This document shows, piece by piece, positions 23,901 to 38,900 of a stretch of DNA of 58,515 nucleotides. Numbering within the stretch: the stretch's first letter is position 1; each line of letters opens with the position of its first letter. Both the position numbers and the translations under genes were made by a program. Source of the stretch: Helochares maculicollis (taxonomy: Eukaryota > Arthropoda > Insecta > Coleoptera > Hydrophilidae); NCBI GenBank assembly GCA_033557835.1, contig JAWQRO010000099.1, positions 1 through 58,515 of the forward strand. The letters run 5' to 3'. The notes beneath the pieces are model-generated. The model had not been told where the DNA came from, ran no database searches, and saw nothing but the letters and a program-made list of their open reading frames with translations.

Positions 23901-26900
23901 TGAACGTGCGAAGCATCAAGCTTCGCTTACATAAGATGCAAAAACCACCAATTCCTTAACAAACAAAAAACTCAAACTGGTATCATTTTCATATTGTTTT
24001 GTCATCGATACCTCAAAATCATGTTGTGATTCCAAACCTCCCCAATAAAATATCTCTTCGATCGAACCATCTTAAAACCCCCAAATAGTAACGACATGAA
24101 CAGGCTTAAAAGCACCTGATAAATTCACCGACATATCTTATCACTGGCCTAGAATTATTAAAAAATAAACTTGAAGCAATGCAATATTTAATTGTTTGGT
24201 TGAGTCATAACGCTGAGCTGTGCCGTGCGATTACGAAATTCACATTTCAAAAGAGCTTGTTATCTTCCAACAGTAGCTCCAGACGCAGTAAACCCTGAAG
24301 AGACTAATAACCTCTCTGATTCAACCAGCACAAACTTGAATTTCATAGAATTGTGGGTGGAGCTCTGAGGAATTATGAAAATTCTTCGCCTGGTCGTGAT
24401 GGTACAATGTTTTCAATGCTATCAAATTTATCTTGGGTAAAAATTGAACGCTGGAAATTTTTAATGACGTTCTCTCATAGCGAAGATTCAATCATCAGAT
24501 TGAAGGAGCGTACTCCAGTGTTGATTCGAAAACCAAATGAGGGATATGAGATATCTCTCATATCCTGTATCACTAAGACTTTCGAAACAATAGTAAAACG
24601 GAAGTTGGAATGTTGGTCAGAAGAAAAGCAGGTGTTTCCTGAGACTCAATTTGGTTTCGGAAGGCGAATGAGTATTACACAAGCAGTTGCTAAGTTGGCC
24701 ACTGACGTACAACTATTATTATCTTCAAACGATTACCTCCCCTGATTTTTCTTAGATATAAAAATTGCATACGATACGGTGGATCTGTCTTTGCTAACAA
24801 GAAAATCAGTAGTCATTGGTATTCTTGTCACCTTTGCAAAATGTTTTATAGACTCGGTTTTGAGTCCCCTACTTTTTAATATATACATTGCAAGTCTACA
24901 CGGCCATTTTGATTGTGACACCCGTTGCATTCAGCACGCTGACGATTTTTGTTTATATTCACCTAAGAAAACCTGGCACGACTCAATTGCCAAATTAAAT
25001 ACGATTACCCAGAACATATCGTAATGGCTAGAAGAACGTAACTGCACACTTTCCGAAAATAAATCTAGATTAGTATTTTTACCAAGCATCAAACTCCCCA
25101 ATTTACAACTTTAAAACTCGGTAGTTTCATTATAAAGGCTTCCCCGGGATCCTAGCCCATATAGCCCGACAATAAATATATATCTCGAAATTCTACGACG
25201 CTATACAACGATCTTCAATGTCAATTTTTAAACAAAGGAACATTAGACTGCAATTTTTGCAAGTATACACTCTAAATAAGAACTCGATAATTTACAGTGC
25301 AAATGCATATGCAATTGTTGAAGCATTAAATTATCTTAAGAATGGAGAACCAATTCGGGTAGTTATTTGTAACGACTCAAAGTCAGTGCTTTCAGCTTTG
25401 AAAAACATGAAAATTGAGTGTCTTGATCACCCTTACTCAAGTGCCATATTTTACCTGCAAGATGATCTATATAGAAGGGGTTTTAGTTTAGTATATGTAT
25501 GGGTTAAGAGTCATACGGGAATAAGCAGAAATGAAATTGTGGATACTTCAGCTCAAAACTGCCAAAATGGACTATCGACACACCATCTGTCGATACCATG
25601 TTGCAACCTCTACCCAATTTTCCGTAGAGAATTGTACACCGAATGGTAGACATGACTTCTGGAATATATATGTGACTGAAAATCCCACTCACTACAATAG
25701 AATATGTACAGAAGATACACTTTCCAGAAATTAAATCTGGATTAGTATTTTTACCAGGCATCGAACTCCCCAAATTTCAACTTTAAAACTCGGTAGTTAC
25801 ATTATAAAGACTTCCCCGGGATCCTAGCCCATATAGCCCGACAATAAGTATATATCTCGAAACTCTACGATGCCATACAACGGTCTTCAACGTCAATTTT
25901 TGAACAGAGGAACATTAGACTGGATCATATTTTAAAATTAATTCGTGTTATATGTGCACAGACGTTCATATATTTGAAAGTTGTTGGAGTGTAATGTATT
26001 TACTATTGAAGTTGGCAACTGATAGTTTTCGTTTATATTTTGCATCGCCTCCAAAAAGTCGCCAATGGCGGTTGTGTGATTTAGATCTGCACTGCACTCT
26101 CGAGAGGTAATCATTTTTAATTCGTAAAGCTGAGCTGGGTAGATTCCTCACCCAAATTTCAACCATGTGATCGTGGTGTAAAAGCTTCGAGAGATACGAC
26201 ATCCCTCACACCAAGGTATTGTTAGTATTCTGGGATGAACACGGCCATATTGAGAAGCACTATTCTTTACATAGCATTCCCACCGCACCTGCCATTGGTC
26301 CATTATAATCCTTTTCTTAATAAGTGATGTGATTTTGTATACGTCAAGACAATTTTTATGTACCTCCCCATTGGTAGTCGCTAATTTAGCCAGTTCAGCC
26401 ACGTTCTCGTTATATGTTACATTTGTGTGTGCCCTCACCCACAAAAACAACGCATCTATCGCGCTTAAGTAATTTAATAACATTCGGAATAATTGCTGAG
26501 ATCACGGGATGCATCTTTTGAACTTTGTCTTTAGATTCGATGGCACAAAGTACACTTGATGAGTCCATCATAATAGTAATATCAGCACCAGAGGACTCAG
26601 CATGAAGCAGCGCTGCCCACACCGCAATCGCCTCATCTGTAATTATCAAAGTATTTTCATTTAATTTGAAAGACCTCTTCAATGACTTCAATAAAAGCAC
26701 ATTCACTGACGTTTTCATTCTTAGATCCATCCATAGAATACACATGATTTGCTGCTACAGGAATTTTCGAGGAAATCCTTTTAAATTGCTGATCACGAGG
26801 GACTTGATATGTCAATATGTTAATATCCAGGCTCTGAAGAGTTCACGATTCACAGATGATAGGAGAATCTTTGTATAGCCAAAAGGCCGAAGTAGCTTCA

Positions 26901-29900
26901 GCCATAGAGAGTTCATGGATTGGTGTTAAAAGAGTGCTGTTAATCAGACCCATCAATTTAAGGATGAACCTCGTACACATATACTGTCTTCATATATCAA
27001 TAGATGGTTCTCTTGAAGGAATCGGGGTGGATCACATCGCTCCGAGACATAACCAAAGCTCTTGGTTCTGAATGATGACCAATTTGTGTCTATTTGGGGA
27101 TGTCGTAGAAGCATACAAAAATGAGCCATAATCGAACAAGGATCTTACCAAGGAGCGAGGCCCACACGATGATCGGTTCTCCACTTTATTCTCACTAAAT
27201 AGTGAGTGTTTATTACATCTTATAATGAGGTCAATATGCTTTGCCCAAACTAATTTGCGATCGAAGATGATGCCCAAGTAGCAAGTTGAATCCACAACCG
27301 AAAAGGTAAACTTGCCAAGATTAATTCTGTCGGCCGGAAATACAGGTCTTAACGTTTAGAAAATACAAGGATATCGGTCTTTCCTTCGGATAGTGTAAAG
27401 CCACCCGTCCAGGACCCTCAAGTTTTTGGTCAATCTTTGTTTCAATTGTGTAGCACCATCAGTAAGTAAGCAGAAGTCATCGACATATTGAATTATTTGT
27501 AAATCGGGAGAACGAAACTTCTTATGAAGGTTGAAGCAATAAATATTAAACAGGATCGGACTTAAAATTGAAGTCTGGGGCAATCCTTCAGCGACTTCCC
27601 TTGGTCCCATAAGGCCTCCGTCTGTTCCCCTCAAGAACAATATCCTATTTTCGAAAATGGAAATAAGATTCCTACGAAATTTACGCGTGATCGCAATTTA
27701 TCGTCTAATATATTGAGGACAACATGGTTGTAAGCATACCTTATGTTCACGAAAATAGCACCAACATCTTCCCTTTTAGTAAATGATAACTGAACATGCG
27801 TGGTCGAAGCTTTCAAAGCATCAATGGTATCCATGATTAAACGAAAACGAAACTGGTGATGTGGATATAGGTTATTATTATGTAGATACCACTCTAAGCT
27901 TAACTGAATAAGACATTCTAAGGTTTTTGTTATATATGACATAAGAGATATGGGTCGTAGGCAATGTGGTGAGCAGATCGGAGAAGGAACTAAACATTTT
28001 GAGACCGATCTGTGGAATTACCTGGGGTATAGACATAAAAATTGCTTTATTTATAAGGCGTACGTTCGGTCTACAATTGATTACTGCTACATCGCTTATA
28101 GACGCATGCAGAAAATATCGATAGAGTACAGTACAAAGCCTTGAGAATCTGCCTACGGGCTATGCGATCCACGTCTGTTGAAGCCATCCTAAGGGAAGCC
28201 TCCACTTAATTTTAGATGAATATTCTTGGCCAAATTATATCATTGTGATCCATCTGGATTACTTCCGTCTATTAGTTTACTGACATCTGACGAGCTCACT
28301 GTGAAATATTGGTCAAAAAAGGATGATCCTTCTCTGGTACAAGCTTTTTACATCTTTCCAACTGATACTACAGATATAATAAGGTTTCCGTTTCACCCAG
28401 CTTTAAAACGCAGATCATACGCCAGAGAACGGCCATCCGTCATTTTCCCAAAACATGGAGAAATATCAATGAATGTGGGTATTTTTCATGAAATTATTTC
28501 TGAATACACGGATGCAACTATTGTTTATACAGATGGTTAAAAAAAGAACGACTTTGTTCAGTGTGCTTTCTACGTCTACGCGGAGAAATTTTTGAACGTA
28601 TACACTCTAAATAAGAACTCAACAATTTACAATGCGGAGGCATATGCAATTGTTGAAGCGTAAATTATTATAAGAATGAAGAACCAATTCTGATAGTTAT
28701 TTGTAGCGACTTAAAGTCTGTGGTTTCAGCTTTGAAAAACATGAAAATTGAGTGTCTCGATCACCCTTACTCAAGTGCCATATTTAACCTACAAGATGAT
28801 CTGTATAGAAGGGGTTTTAGTCTAGTATATGTATGGGTTAAGGGTCATACGGGAATAAGCGGAAATGAAATTATGGATACTGCTGCTCAAAACTGCCAAA
28901 ATGGACTATCGACACACCATCCGTCGATACCATTTTGCGACCTCTACCAAATTTTCCGTAGGGAATTGTACACCGAATGGCAGACATGACTTCCGGATTA
29001 TATATGTGACCGAAAATCCTACTCAGTACAACAAAATATGTACAGAAGATAAGGCGTAGAAAGTTTTTTTCAAACATAACTCGTTTGAGATTTGGACATG
29101 GCCATTTTCCATCTCACTTAGCTAGAATTGGAGTTATCGCAGATGCATAGTGCACTTGTGACCGTTTATCCATTGGCGCTCTTAATTACATTTTTTTTGT
29201 TTGCCCAAACTACGAGCTAAACAGATCAATGTTGCTGAGAGAACTCAGTGAAATGGGAATCCATAGAAATGTTGTTACACTCCAATATGTTTGAGGTATA
29301 TGTTAAATTAAACCAATTTCTGTACGATATAGGACTTGAAATGTACCAATTTAAATTTGCTTGAATCATCAAGACTGGCTGAAGGTCATTGAACGAGGAC
29401 CAAATAATTAATTATAAAGAAAGAGCTCGCCTAGTTAGGCTTGACAATATTGCAGTACAATCTTAAGAAGAATTGAATTTTTGAAATTGGTGATAAATCC
29501 ACGATTACGAAACGGCCATGAAACCTCCAGCAAAACCAAACGATTTCCTCTTAAAGTCCGATTAGGAAGTAATTAATTGTATAATTATTTTCACGCTACT
29601 ATCTCCTCGATAATTTTAATTCATCTGCTTTAAATTATCATAAGTGTTGTTAGAAGACAGTTGCTAAGAAATAACGCAAAGGATATTTCACCGTGCAGTT
29701 GTCTAACTGCTGTTTCTACTGTGCATCTATTTATTTGCTGCACTGTTGTTCACTCGTAATTTTAATTTTTTATTTGCAGACGTTGCAGCACGGATTTCCA
29801 CATAAACCAACGGCTCTAGCATGGGACCCTACACTCCGTTTGCTCTGCATAGGCACCTCGACGGGTGCCATAAAAGTGTTCGGGCAGCCCGGGGTGGAGT

Positions 29901-32900
29901 TCTACGGGCAACATACGAACGCAGTAGCCGTGACCAAGCTGATTTTTTTACCGAATCTTGGTCGGATTGTGTCGCTGTGCGAGGACAACTCCCTTCATTT
30001 TTGGGAGGTCAACAAAAGTTCCCTCGTCGAAGTAAAAACACAAGCCTTAGAGGGAAAGCTGAAGAAGATATCGGCGATTTGTGTCGAATCGGCCGGAAAA
30101 CATCTGCTCCTCGGCACGGAAGGCGGAAATATCTACCTTCTGGACCTCGGCACCTTCACAATGACCCCAGACATTATTTACCAAGACGTCGTTATGCAAA
30201 AGTAAGCTCTCTAGTCTCTAAACCTCTTGATACCACCTCTATTTCGTCCATCTGCATTTATCGTTTTGTATTCCCAATCCGTTGCAGTGCAATCTTCAAC
30301 TACTTACTAAATCTCAAATTAGACTTTCGTTCATCTGTATTATTTAAGAGATCTAGAATAAAAGGTTTGATTATTTTCGGCTCTGGAATTAAGCTGATCT
30401 CTTAAGTAATGTAGCGTTATCCTGACTGTCCTACTTAAAATTTCAGCGTGCCACAAGATTACAAACTCAACCCAGGAGCAGTGGAAGCTGTGTTCGAGCA
30501 ACCGGGGAATCCGGGCAACATCCTAATCGGCTACAACCGAGGCCTGGTCGTTTTGTGGAGCCGCTCGGAGAATGCGGCCACCAAAACGTTTATGTCTTCG
30601 CAGCAACTTGAGTCGCTGTGTTGGCACGACGACGGACAATCATTCACCAGCTCGCATAATGACGGTAATAACGATAAAGTCGACGCTTTGCCGAATGATG
30701 TAAATAACCGTGTTTCCTTACAGGAAGCTACATGACTTGGGAATTCGGCAGCGATAAACCGTTACCAGAACCCGTAACCACCTACGGCCCGTTTCCGTGC
30801 AAAGCCATTCCCAAGATCATCAGAAAGCAATTGAACGGAGAAGCTTTAGTTGCGTTTTCCGGGGGACTGCCGAGAGCCAGCTACGGGGATAAATACACGG
30901 TTTCTGTAGTTCACGACACGAAACATGTCGTGTTTGATTTCACAAGCAAAGTAAGATAATTTGCTTCCCTAAAACTGATGCGCTCGTAAATCGATAACCA
31001 ACAGTGCGCTCGGTTATGGATTTGATTTTAATTCAACGATTGGTTCTAATCGCCCGGTCTTTGCTTTTCAGGTCATCGATTTTATTATAGTAGACTCCAA
31101 AGGAACCGAAGAGACTGAGGACGACGAAAACGAGGAGAATGAAACGGCGACTAAGGGTGAGGCCGATACGCTGATCGTATTGGCCGATGAAGAAGTAGTA
31201 GCAATCGATTTACTCTCAGAAGACTGGAAAATGATGAACTTGCCTTATTTAGTGTCTTTGCATGCATCTGCAGTGACTTGCAGTCAACATGTTTCAGGGG
31301 TCCCCGAGGACTTATGGGAACAATTGAAGGACGCGGGAAGGGCCCAAACTAGTCATTTGTATTCAAATCGAACTTGGCCCATCGACGGGGGCAATTTGTT
31401 GTGCTCGAAAGGGCAAGAGCCCAGGAGGGAGATCCTGCTGACGGGGCACGAGGACGGAACCATCCGGTTTTGGGACGCTGGGAACGTCAACTTGACACCA
31501 ATTTACAAATTTAGCACGGCCCAATTGTTCACGGGAGAAGATATCGTCGGTAAGTTATCTTCTTTCATAGCCTCCCTTATCCCTGCTGTTTTCAATTAAC
31601 GGTTTAACTTGATTATACCTAATTATGGCCAAAACTATTAATGTTAGTAGCAGGCTCTCCCATCACATATAAAAAAATATGTCTTCTTAACAGATATGAA
31701 GCAAGCGTAATTCACTATATACTTAATGTTATAAAAACGCATATTTTTGATATCGGCATTATAAGCAAACCATTTTAAATCTACTAGAGCAATTTGTTTG
31801 TTGTTTATGAAAATATTTTTTCAACCGACGATTCTACCTGAATCATGCCCTTGCGCCATCTTGTTACAGATGAAGCAGTTCCTTCGCCAGAAGACGTCGA
31901 AGAAGAGTGGCCTCCGTTCAGAAAGACCGGAGTGTTTGACCCGTACTCGGACGACCCAAGATTAGCAGTCAAAAGGGTCAGCCTCTGCCCGTTGTCGGGC
32001 ACTTTAGTAGTGGCAGGAACCGCTGGTCACATTGTGGTGGCTAAATTTGATACGGAAGTACTGGATAGCGAGGTTAAGTACGTTTCGGCTAACATCGTGA
32101 GCGACAGGGACGGTTTCGTCTGGAAAGGCCACGATCAGCTTTCTCCTAAACAGGGAACGATCCACCAATCGAGGGGCTTCCAAGCTACGTCGATCATGCA
32201 GCTACATCCCCCCGCGGCCGTTACTTGTTGCGTTTTACAAGCCGATTGGGGTTTGGTGGCAGCTGGAACCGCACACGGCCTTGCCGTCTTCGATTATTTT
32301 AAAAACAAGCAGGTCGCCGTGAAATGCACTTTGAATCCAAACGGTACGTTTCAGTTTGAAATAAAACGTCGGGAAAATCATAACGTATTGATTAGTTTTC
32401 TCCCGGTTGAAACCGACTTTCTGCATTTTAAATTATTTTCCAGACTTGACGGGAGCCGGGGACACCCCAATTTCAAGACGAAAGTCCTTTAAGAAATCCC
32501 TGAGGGAGTCATTTAGGCGACTTAGAAGAGGCAGGTCTCAGAGACGTCCTGGAACTGCTGCTACGACTCCAAGCTCCGCTGCTACGACCCCCTCGTCAAA
32601 CACTTCACCTCCGGCGAGACGACTTCCAGGGGACGACGGTAGCTTCAGCCCTCTAGAAGCGAAGCCGGTCGAGAGGCAAATAGAGGCTAGGCCTGTCGAT
32701 GATGCTATGGGATCGATCGTTAGGTGCCTGTATTTCGCCAGGACATTCCTCATTAACGGTAAACAAGGCAGTCTGTATATTTTCATTTTTTTATTTATGT
32801 TGCTTAACTTTCCTGTGCAGTGGGTAACGTTCTTTACAATACTTTTTTTTCCCGCCACAATATTTTTTGTCGCATTAATATTTGTTTTGTTTTCTTTAAA

Positions 32901-35900
32901 GTATTTGCATGTCCCTATCGATCACTACACCCGAACTCTTCTATTAATGGCTATTTTTAAGCGAACGTTCTACGTAGTTCGGACGCATTTCCACGAATTA
33001 TACCAAGTTAGGATCTGTTTCTGTTTTACAGTACAAAACACAATTCCTACTTTATGGGCCGGTACGAACAACGGCACAGTTTATGTGTTCACGGTGACGG
33101 TTCCATCCGGTCAGAAGAGGGAGAGTGACGACGTAATTTGCCAGCTGGGCAAGGAGATTCAGTTAAAACACAGAGCCCCAGTTATATCAATAGCAGTGCT
33201 AGACGGCTCGAGTAAACCTTTGCCCGAGCCCCTGGAAGTGGAGAAAGGCGTAGCTCCATTACCGGACACCACACAACCTCATAGGGTCATCATTGCATCG
33301 GAAGAACAGTTCAAAATCTTCACGCTACCATCCCTCAAGCCATACTGTAAATATAAGCTAACGGCACACGAGGGTAAGTGGCTTATCCCAATATCTACTC
33401 TCTTTTACTATTCTTAATATTACGAATGCAGGTGCTCGAGTCAGAAGGATGTCATTTGCCAACTTTTCATGCACTTTACCTGATAACAACGTCAAGCATT
33501 CGGAAGTCGACCTGCTGTGTCTCACTAATCTCGGCGATTGTGTTGTTTTGACAATACCCGATCTCAAAAGGCAACTAAATGCGGCAGCTGTAAGAAGAGA
33601 AGACATTAAGTAAGCGTTTTGATTATTATCAATTACATTTTTTCTACACATGAAGAAACATATTTCACTGAAAATTCCGAATTGATTTGCAAACACTCGT
33701 TTACGACTTTTACCCATCAATTTTATGCATTATTAGTGTTCTCTCTGGGAACTTTTCGAACCCTGTCTAACTAATACAACGTAATAATAATTTCAACCTA
33801 CCGGGCTGTGTAGTAAATCGCTCGGATACGAAACTTTTCTAGAGAGATCGCTGCATTATAATGAATGTTTTATTATTAAAATCCGCTGTTTTTGTTCTTA
33901 AGCGATCCACTCACATTAAGGTAAAGTAGCAAAAATGGGGCGAAATTTATAATTATTTACAATTCAACTGTTTGTTTCCATCTACAGCATGTTGATGTGT
34001 ACATACCAGGTGCGCATGCTTAAAATGCCCTGTTCTCATGAAAAACATGCAATTATTTAAGAACAAGGGTAAAACATTTTTTATTCAAAGTGTTGGCCCT
34101 CGCTTTTTACACATTCTATCCATCTATCGGCCAATTTATGGACACGATACCAAAAGAAGGCTTCAACTTTCATTGATATCCATCCATCGAGTCATTTTTG
34201 TACATCCTCGAAAGTGTTGCTCAGCCAGTGTGTGTCCCATCGATGAGAAGAGGTGATAATCAGTTTTGTCCGAACTTTTGAATCTTCCCCGTGGCGATCG
34301 GAAATGGCTTGCCGAGTGACATTCAACTATTTCGCCATCATTTATCGTGTTTGTGTATCGTGTTCGTCCAATAATTCGCCGTCTTCAAACTTTATCGGTC
34401 GATTTTCACGTTCTTTGTCGATAACATTGAAATCACCAGTTTTGAAACGTTGAAACCAGCGTTCACGAGTCTTGACAGTTGGAGCAAGATCGTCATACAA
34501 GATTCTATGCAAGAATTCGATGATTTTCCGATGCCTTTTTCTATTGATTGAACAAGAAAATCATTACGTGCCGCAAATGCTCTTTACTTGGCTCTAAATT
34601 CTGCTTGTTTAGCACGAAAAAGAAGTAAACGTAACTAAACGAATATGACGTTTTGCCATCTGGCGCCATCTGTTGATAATAAAACGACATTTTAAACTTG
34701 CGTACCTGGTACCTATCGAATTATGAAGAGATATTGAAAAATAAAGAGCATCTCCTCTCAACATTACTAAGAAGACGTAAAAATAAACTACGAGTAATAT
34801 TAACGGTCATATCATTTCCAAAATAGATATAAAATTCTACTCAATCCAATCATCGCTTTGAGTCATAAACTACCATTGAATTATGGCTTAAAAATAAGAT
34901 TATACAAGAAAATAAAGTTATATTTTATTATATACTATAATCTCTCTCTCTCTCTCTTGCTTGCTTGATTATACAAACTCTAATTCTTCAACTGTTTTGA
35001 TGGAGTATTATTCCATTGTTTCATCTGTTATAGGCCCTTCTTCTCAATATATTGAGTTCGGAACATCTCACTAATAGTTCATTCCGTTTTATGATAGTCT
35101 AGGCTTCTGAGCCATATATTATTACTGATCCAATTACTGTTCTGTATATACAGATTTTACTGATGTAGACATCAGCTGTGATTTCACTAGCTCCTGCAAT
35201 GCATTATTACCTTTTTGATCTCGTAATGTTCGGTCCGATAATGCAATATCAAGTTTCAATTTGCATGCGAATGCTCATTTGCGACATATACAGCTGTCTC
35301 TGTCTATTCCCACGTATAAACACATGTTACTTTGTTTATTAACTGAAATAAAGCTGATCTGACGTAGTATTAATTGTGATTCCATTGCATAAACATGGGT
35401 ACTGATAAAGAGCATTTCCGTCACTGTATTTTATACGAACTCCAACAAGGAAGAAATACTACAGAAAGCATGTAGAAATGTAATAAAAGTGTTCGGTGAC
35501 GGTATAGTTTGTGATAGAACATGCATGAGATGGTTCGAAAAATTCAAAGTAGGTAATTTCGACCTTACTGATATGCCACGCACTGGGCGGCCATCTTCGA
35601 TCGATGACGATATTATCAAGGTCATGTTAGAGCAAGATCCATTTTTGACAACATCGGAGATTGCAGAAGAGCATAATTCAGTGCGGCAAACTATTTCGGG
35701 CCACATACAGAGAATTGGATTAGTATGGAAATATTCGAGATAAGCTAAGTGAGAAAAATTTGAATGGCGGAGTCATCATATGCACATCTCTTCTTGCTCA
35801 GAACAATGTCGAACCCTTCTTGGACCAGAGGATCACTGGAGATGAAAAGTAGATTACCTACCAAAATATTGTAAGAAATAGAGCATACTGTGAACCTGGA

Positions 35901-38900
35901 CAACCTGCCCCGTCCACCTCTCAACTGAGCTTCAGCCTGACTAAGAGAATGTCGTGTATTTGGTGGGATACTCGAGGACCAGTGCATCAATTTATAAGTT
36001 ACCATCACGCTGTTATTTCTTACAGTATCGATGTTGTCGGCATATGTTAGGAACGTTTCGAGGCTCTGATTTGAGAACACTTCGAGTTTTATAATAGCCT
36101 TTTTGATGGCTAGGTCTAACACCATGTTGACGAGTAGTGGCGATAAGCCGTCGCACTGTTTTAAACCGTTAGTAATAGATAATGTCTCCATAATTTGTTT
36201 ACCGATTTTGACTTTCCCCTTTGCTCCATATGCTCTCTCTTACAATGCTAACACGCTTGGCGGAAATCCACAAACAACTGCTGTATAGTACCTTCCAATT
36301 CTTTACCAGAAGCTACCTAATAATGAATATCTGGTCTACTGTTGATTTTTTTGATCGGAAGCCACACCAGTAGTCCCTGAGGTTCTCTTCTGCTTATACG
36401 GCTATCCTGGCTGTTAGTATATCTTCTCTACTAGAGTTTGCATCGCTTCGTATAGCTGGATTTCTCCATATTTTATTAGTTCCATGGTTAAGTTGACGCT
36501 TCTGGGGGCTCTGTTGTTCTTTAAGGGGGGGGTGATATGTGTAAGCCCCTGAAAGTTGACCGTTTTCGAGACTTATTTAAAAAGGAAGGAATACATGAAT
36601 CGTTTTTAAATTCAGTGTGTTTATTCATTTCATATTAAAATTCAATAATCAGATTATTACTATTATTTTTAGTAAAAATTGCAATTTATATTCAATTTAA
36701 TAGCGGCGCCGCTTTAAATTTACCGCTGTCCCGAGTAGATGGAGCTCGTAAGCCATGGAATGCTAAGAGAAAGAAATCTTTGAATCCAAAACCAACTGCT
36801 ATCTTCCAGTTTGCGTTCTTTTGAGCAAAAGGCTAGACCCACCGCTTATAACTGGTGGTTGTCGTCGGAAAGGGCATCCGGATAGAAAACTCCGCTCCGA
36901 CATCATTCAATGTCGTCACAAATCAACATATCGGCCCCTAGTCCCCGGCAGGCCTTACATGGCCAAGGGGTGCTAAGAATCTCTGGGAAGTATGCAACAA
37001 TGGAGAGCCGTTGCAAAAAATGTCGAACCGGACTCTCCACGGTACTCAGACTAGGAACGCTCAATGTTGGATCAGTCACTGGCCGCAACATGAAAACAGT
37101 TGAAATGCTTGAACAAAGAAAGATTGACCTCTGCTGCATCCAAGAAACCCGATGGAGATCAAATGGCGTTCGCCACTTTAACACGGATACACATAAATTG
37201 AAATTATTGTTACGATTTTCCTGGGTTCTTAGTTAATCAATCGAAAATGCCAGTTATTTATTTTAAATTTATATATTTATTTACATGACTGTATTTACAA
37301 CTATTTACATTATTTATGTGGACGATATTTCAGTTGTTCTAACTGAATTGCCTGCCAGAAAGTTGAACAGATTCTGCCGTCTCTGGATTCTCGGTCTGCT
37401 TATAAGGAAGACGCTGCCGTAACATGTGTGTGCAGCATGACTGACGGTAGTGGAATTCCTCAATGAGTTCTTCGAACTGGCTCCTAGGGTGGTACTTTGT
37501 CATGGTATCGCCATGAATAGAAGTTTCTTGCATCCGCTCAATACGGTTCGTGACTGTATTTCATACAGTCAAGCGTACCCCATAAATATTCGGATAAGTG
37601 ACAAGAGATGCCATCGCTTGTCGACCTTAACAGAATTTATGAGGGATAAATCCCTTGAGACGCAGACACATTTCTTTCCTAGGAACCGGCCACTCATGTT
37701 ACATTATTTTGGACTGGGCAAAATACGGCTCAAAATGGTGTTGGAATCTTCATCAAAAAACCTTTAGCCCAAGAAGTGCCGAAAGTTGGACGTGTCAACT
37801 CGCATTTAATGTGGATCCAGCTATGTATAGAAGAGCAGACGATGACCATCTTATCTGCATATGCCCCACAGACAGGCGAATCCGATGAAGTGAAAAATCA
37901 CTTCTGGACCATATTCTCGGACACCATCACAACAATACCAGGCTCGGAAATAATCTTGATCGGAGGCGATCTTAATGGTCATGTCGGAGAGAAAACACAT
38001 CGGCTCAACAAGGTGCGCAGTGGCTTTGGATATGGTGAACAGAATGAAGAGGGCAACTGCATTATTGAGTTCGCCGAAAGTTACGAATTGTTGAACACCA
38101 ACTTCAGAAAGAGCCCAAAGCATCCCATCACATACAAAAGTTTAATATGAGCCACTCAAATTGACTTCTTTGTGGTCAAGCAACAACATCGATGACTATT
38201 CAAAAATGTCAGGACTATACCGGGTGAATCATGTGTCCTTCGACACCGTCTCATGGTGGCGGACATGGTTATTGACGCATCGAGGCATATGCCCAAAGAA
38301 CTATCACGGAAAATCAAAACATTGAAACTGAAAAACATTCTCCATAACAACACATAGTCCCACACAGTTAAACCACCAAGAGCAATCCAGTGCCGACTGG
38401 AAATCATTCTGGTAAATGCTGCAACTACAGTGTGTGGAAAAACTGGTACGAAGTGGCAACATGAATGCGAAACTTGGCAGTGGAATGAAAACTTACAAAA
38501 TGCAATAGCTGAAGAGAAAGCTGCGTTCAAACAATGGCAAACATCGAAATCTGACGATGACCGAAAAACCTACCGCGAGAAGAACAATGATGCAAAACAT
38601 CAAGTAACTTTCGCTCGGACAAATCAATGTGAAGTATGGCTTATTAAAAGCAAAGGCGAACAAATGAAACATTTGTATCGCGTTGCTAAACAAGCAAAAC
38701 GATCTAAAAAAGACACGCTTGGTGCCTCGTGTATCAAAAGTAACAAGGGCGATATGCTACTGGGACAGGAAGAAATTAAATCGCAGTGGAAAGAATATTT
38801 CAATCATCTACTGAATGAAACGAACCCCATCAACGTCAACTTTGATGCTCCCCCCATCAAGGGTCTGATCCTAGACATCACAGAGAACGAACTTGCAAAA

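Noticed and set aside
23567..23959. 130-codon plus-strand open frame in l(2)gl intron 1
   Set aside because: No recognisable motif and no splice signals fitting l(2)gl. It is most likely chance.
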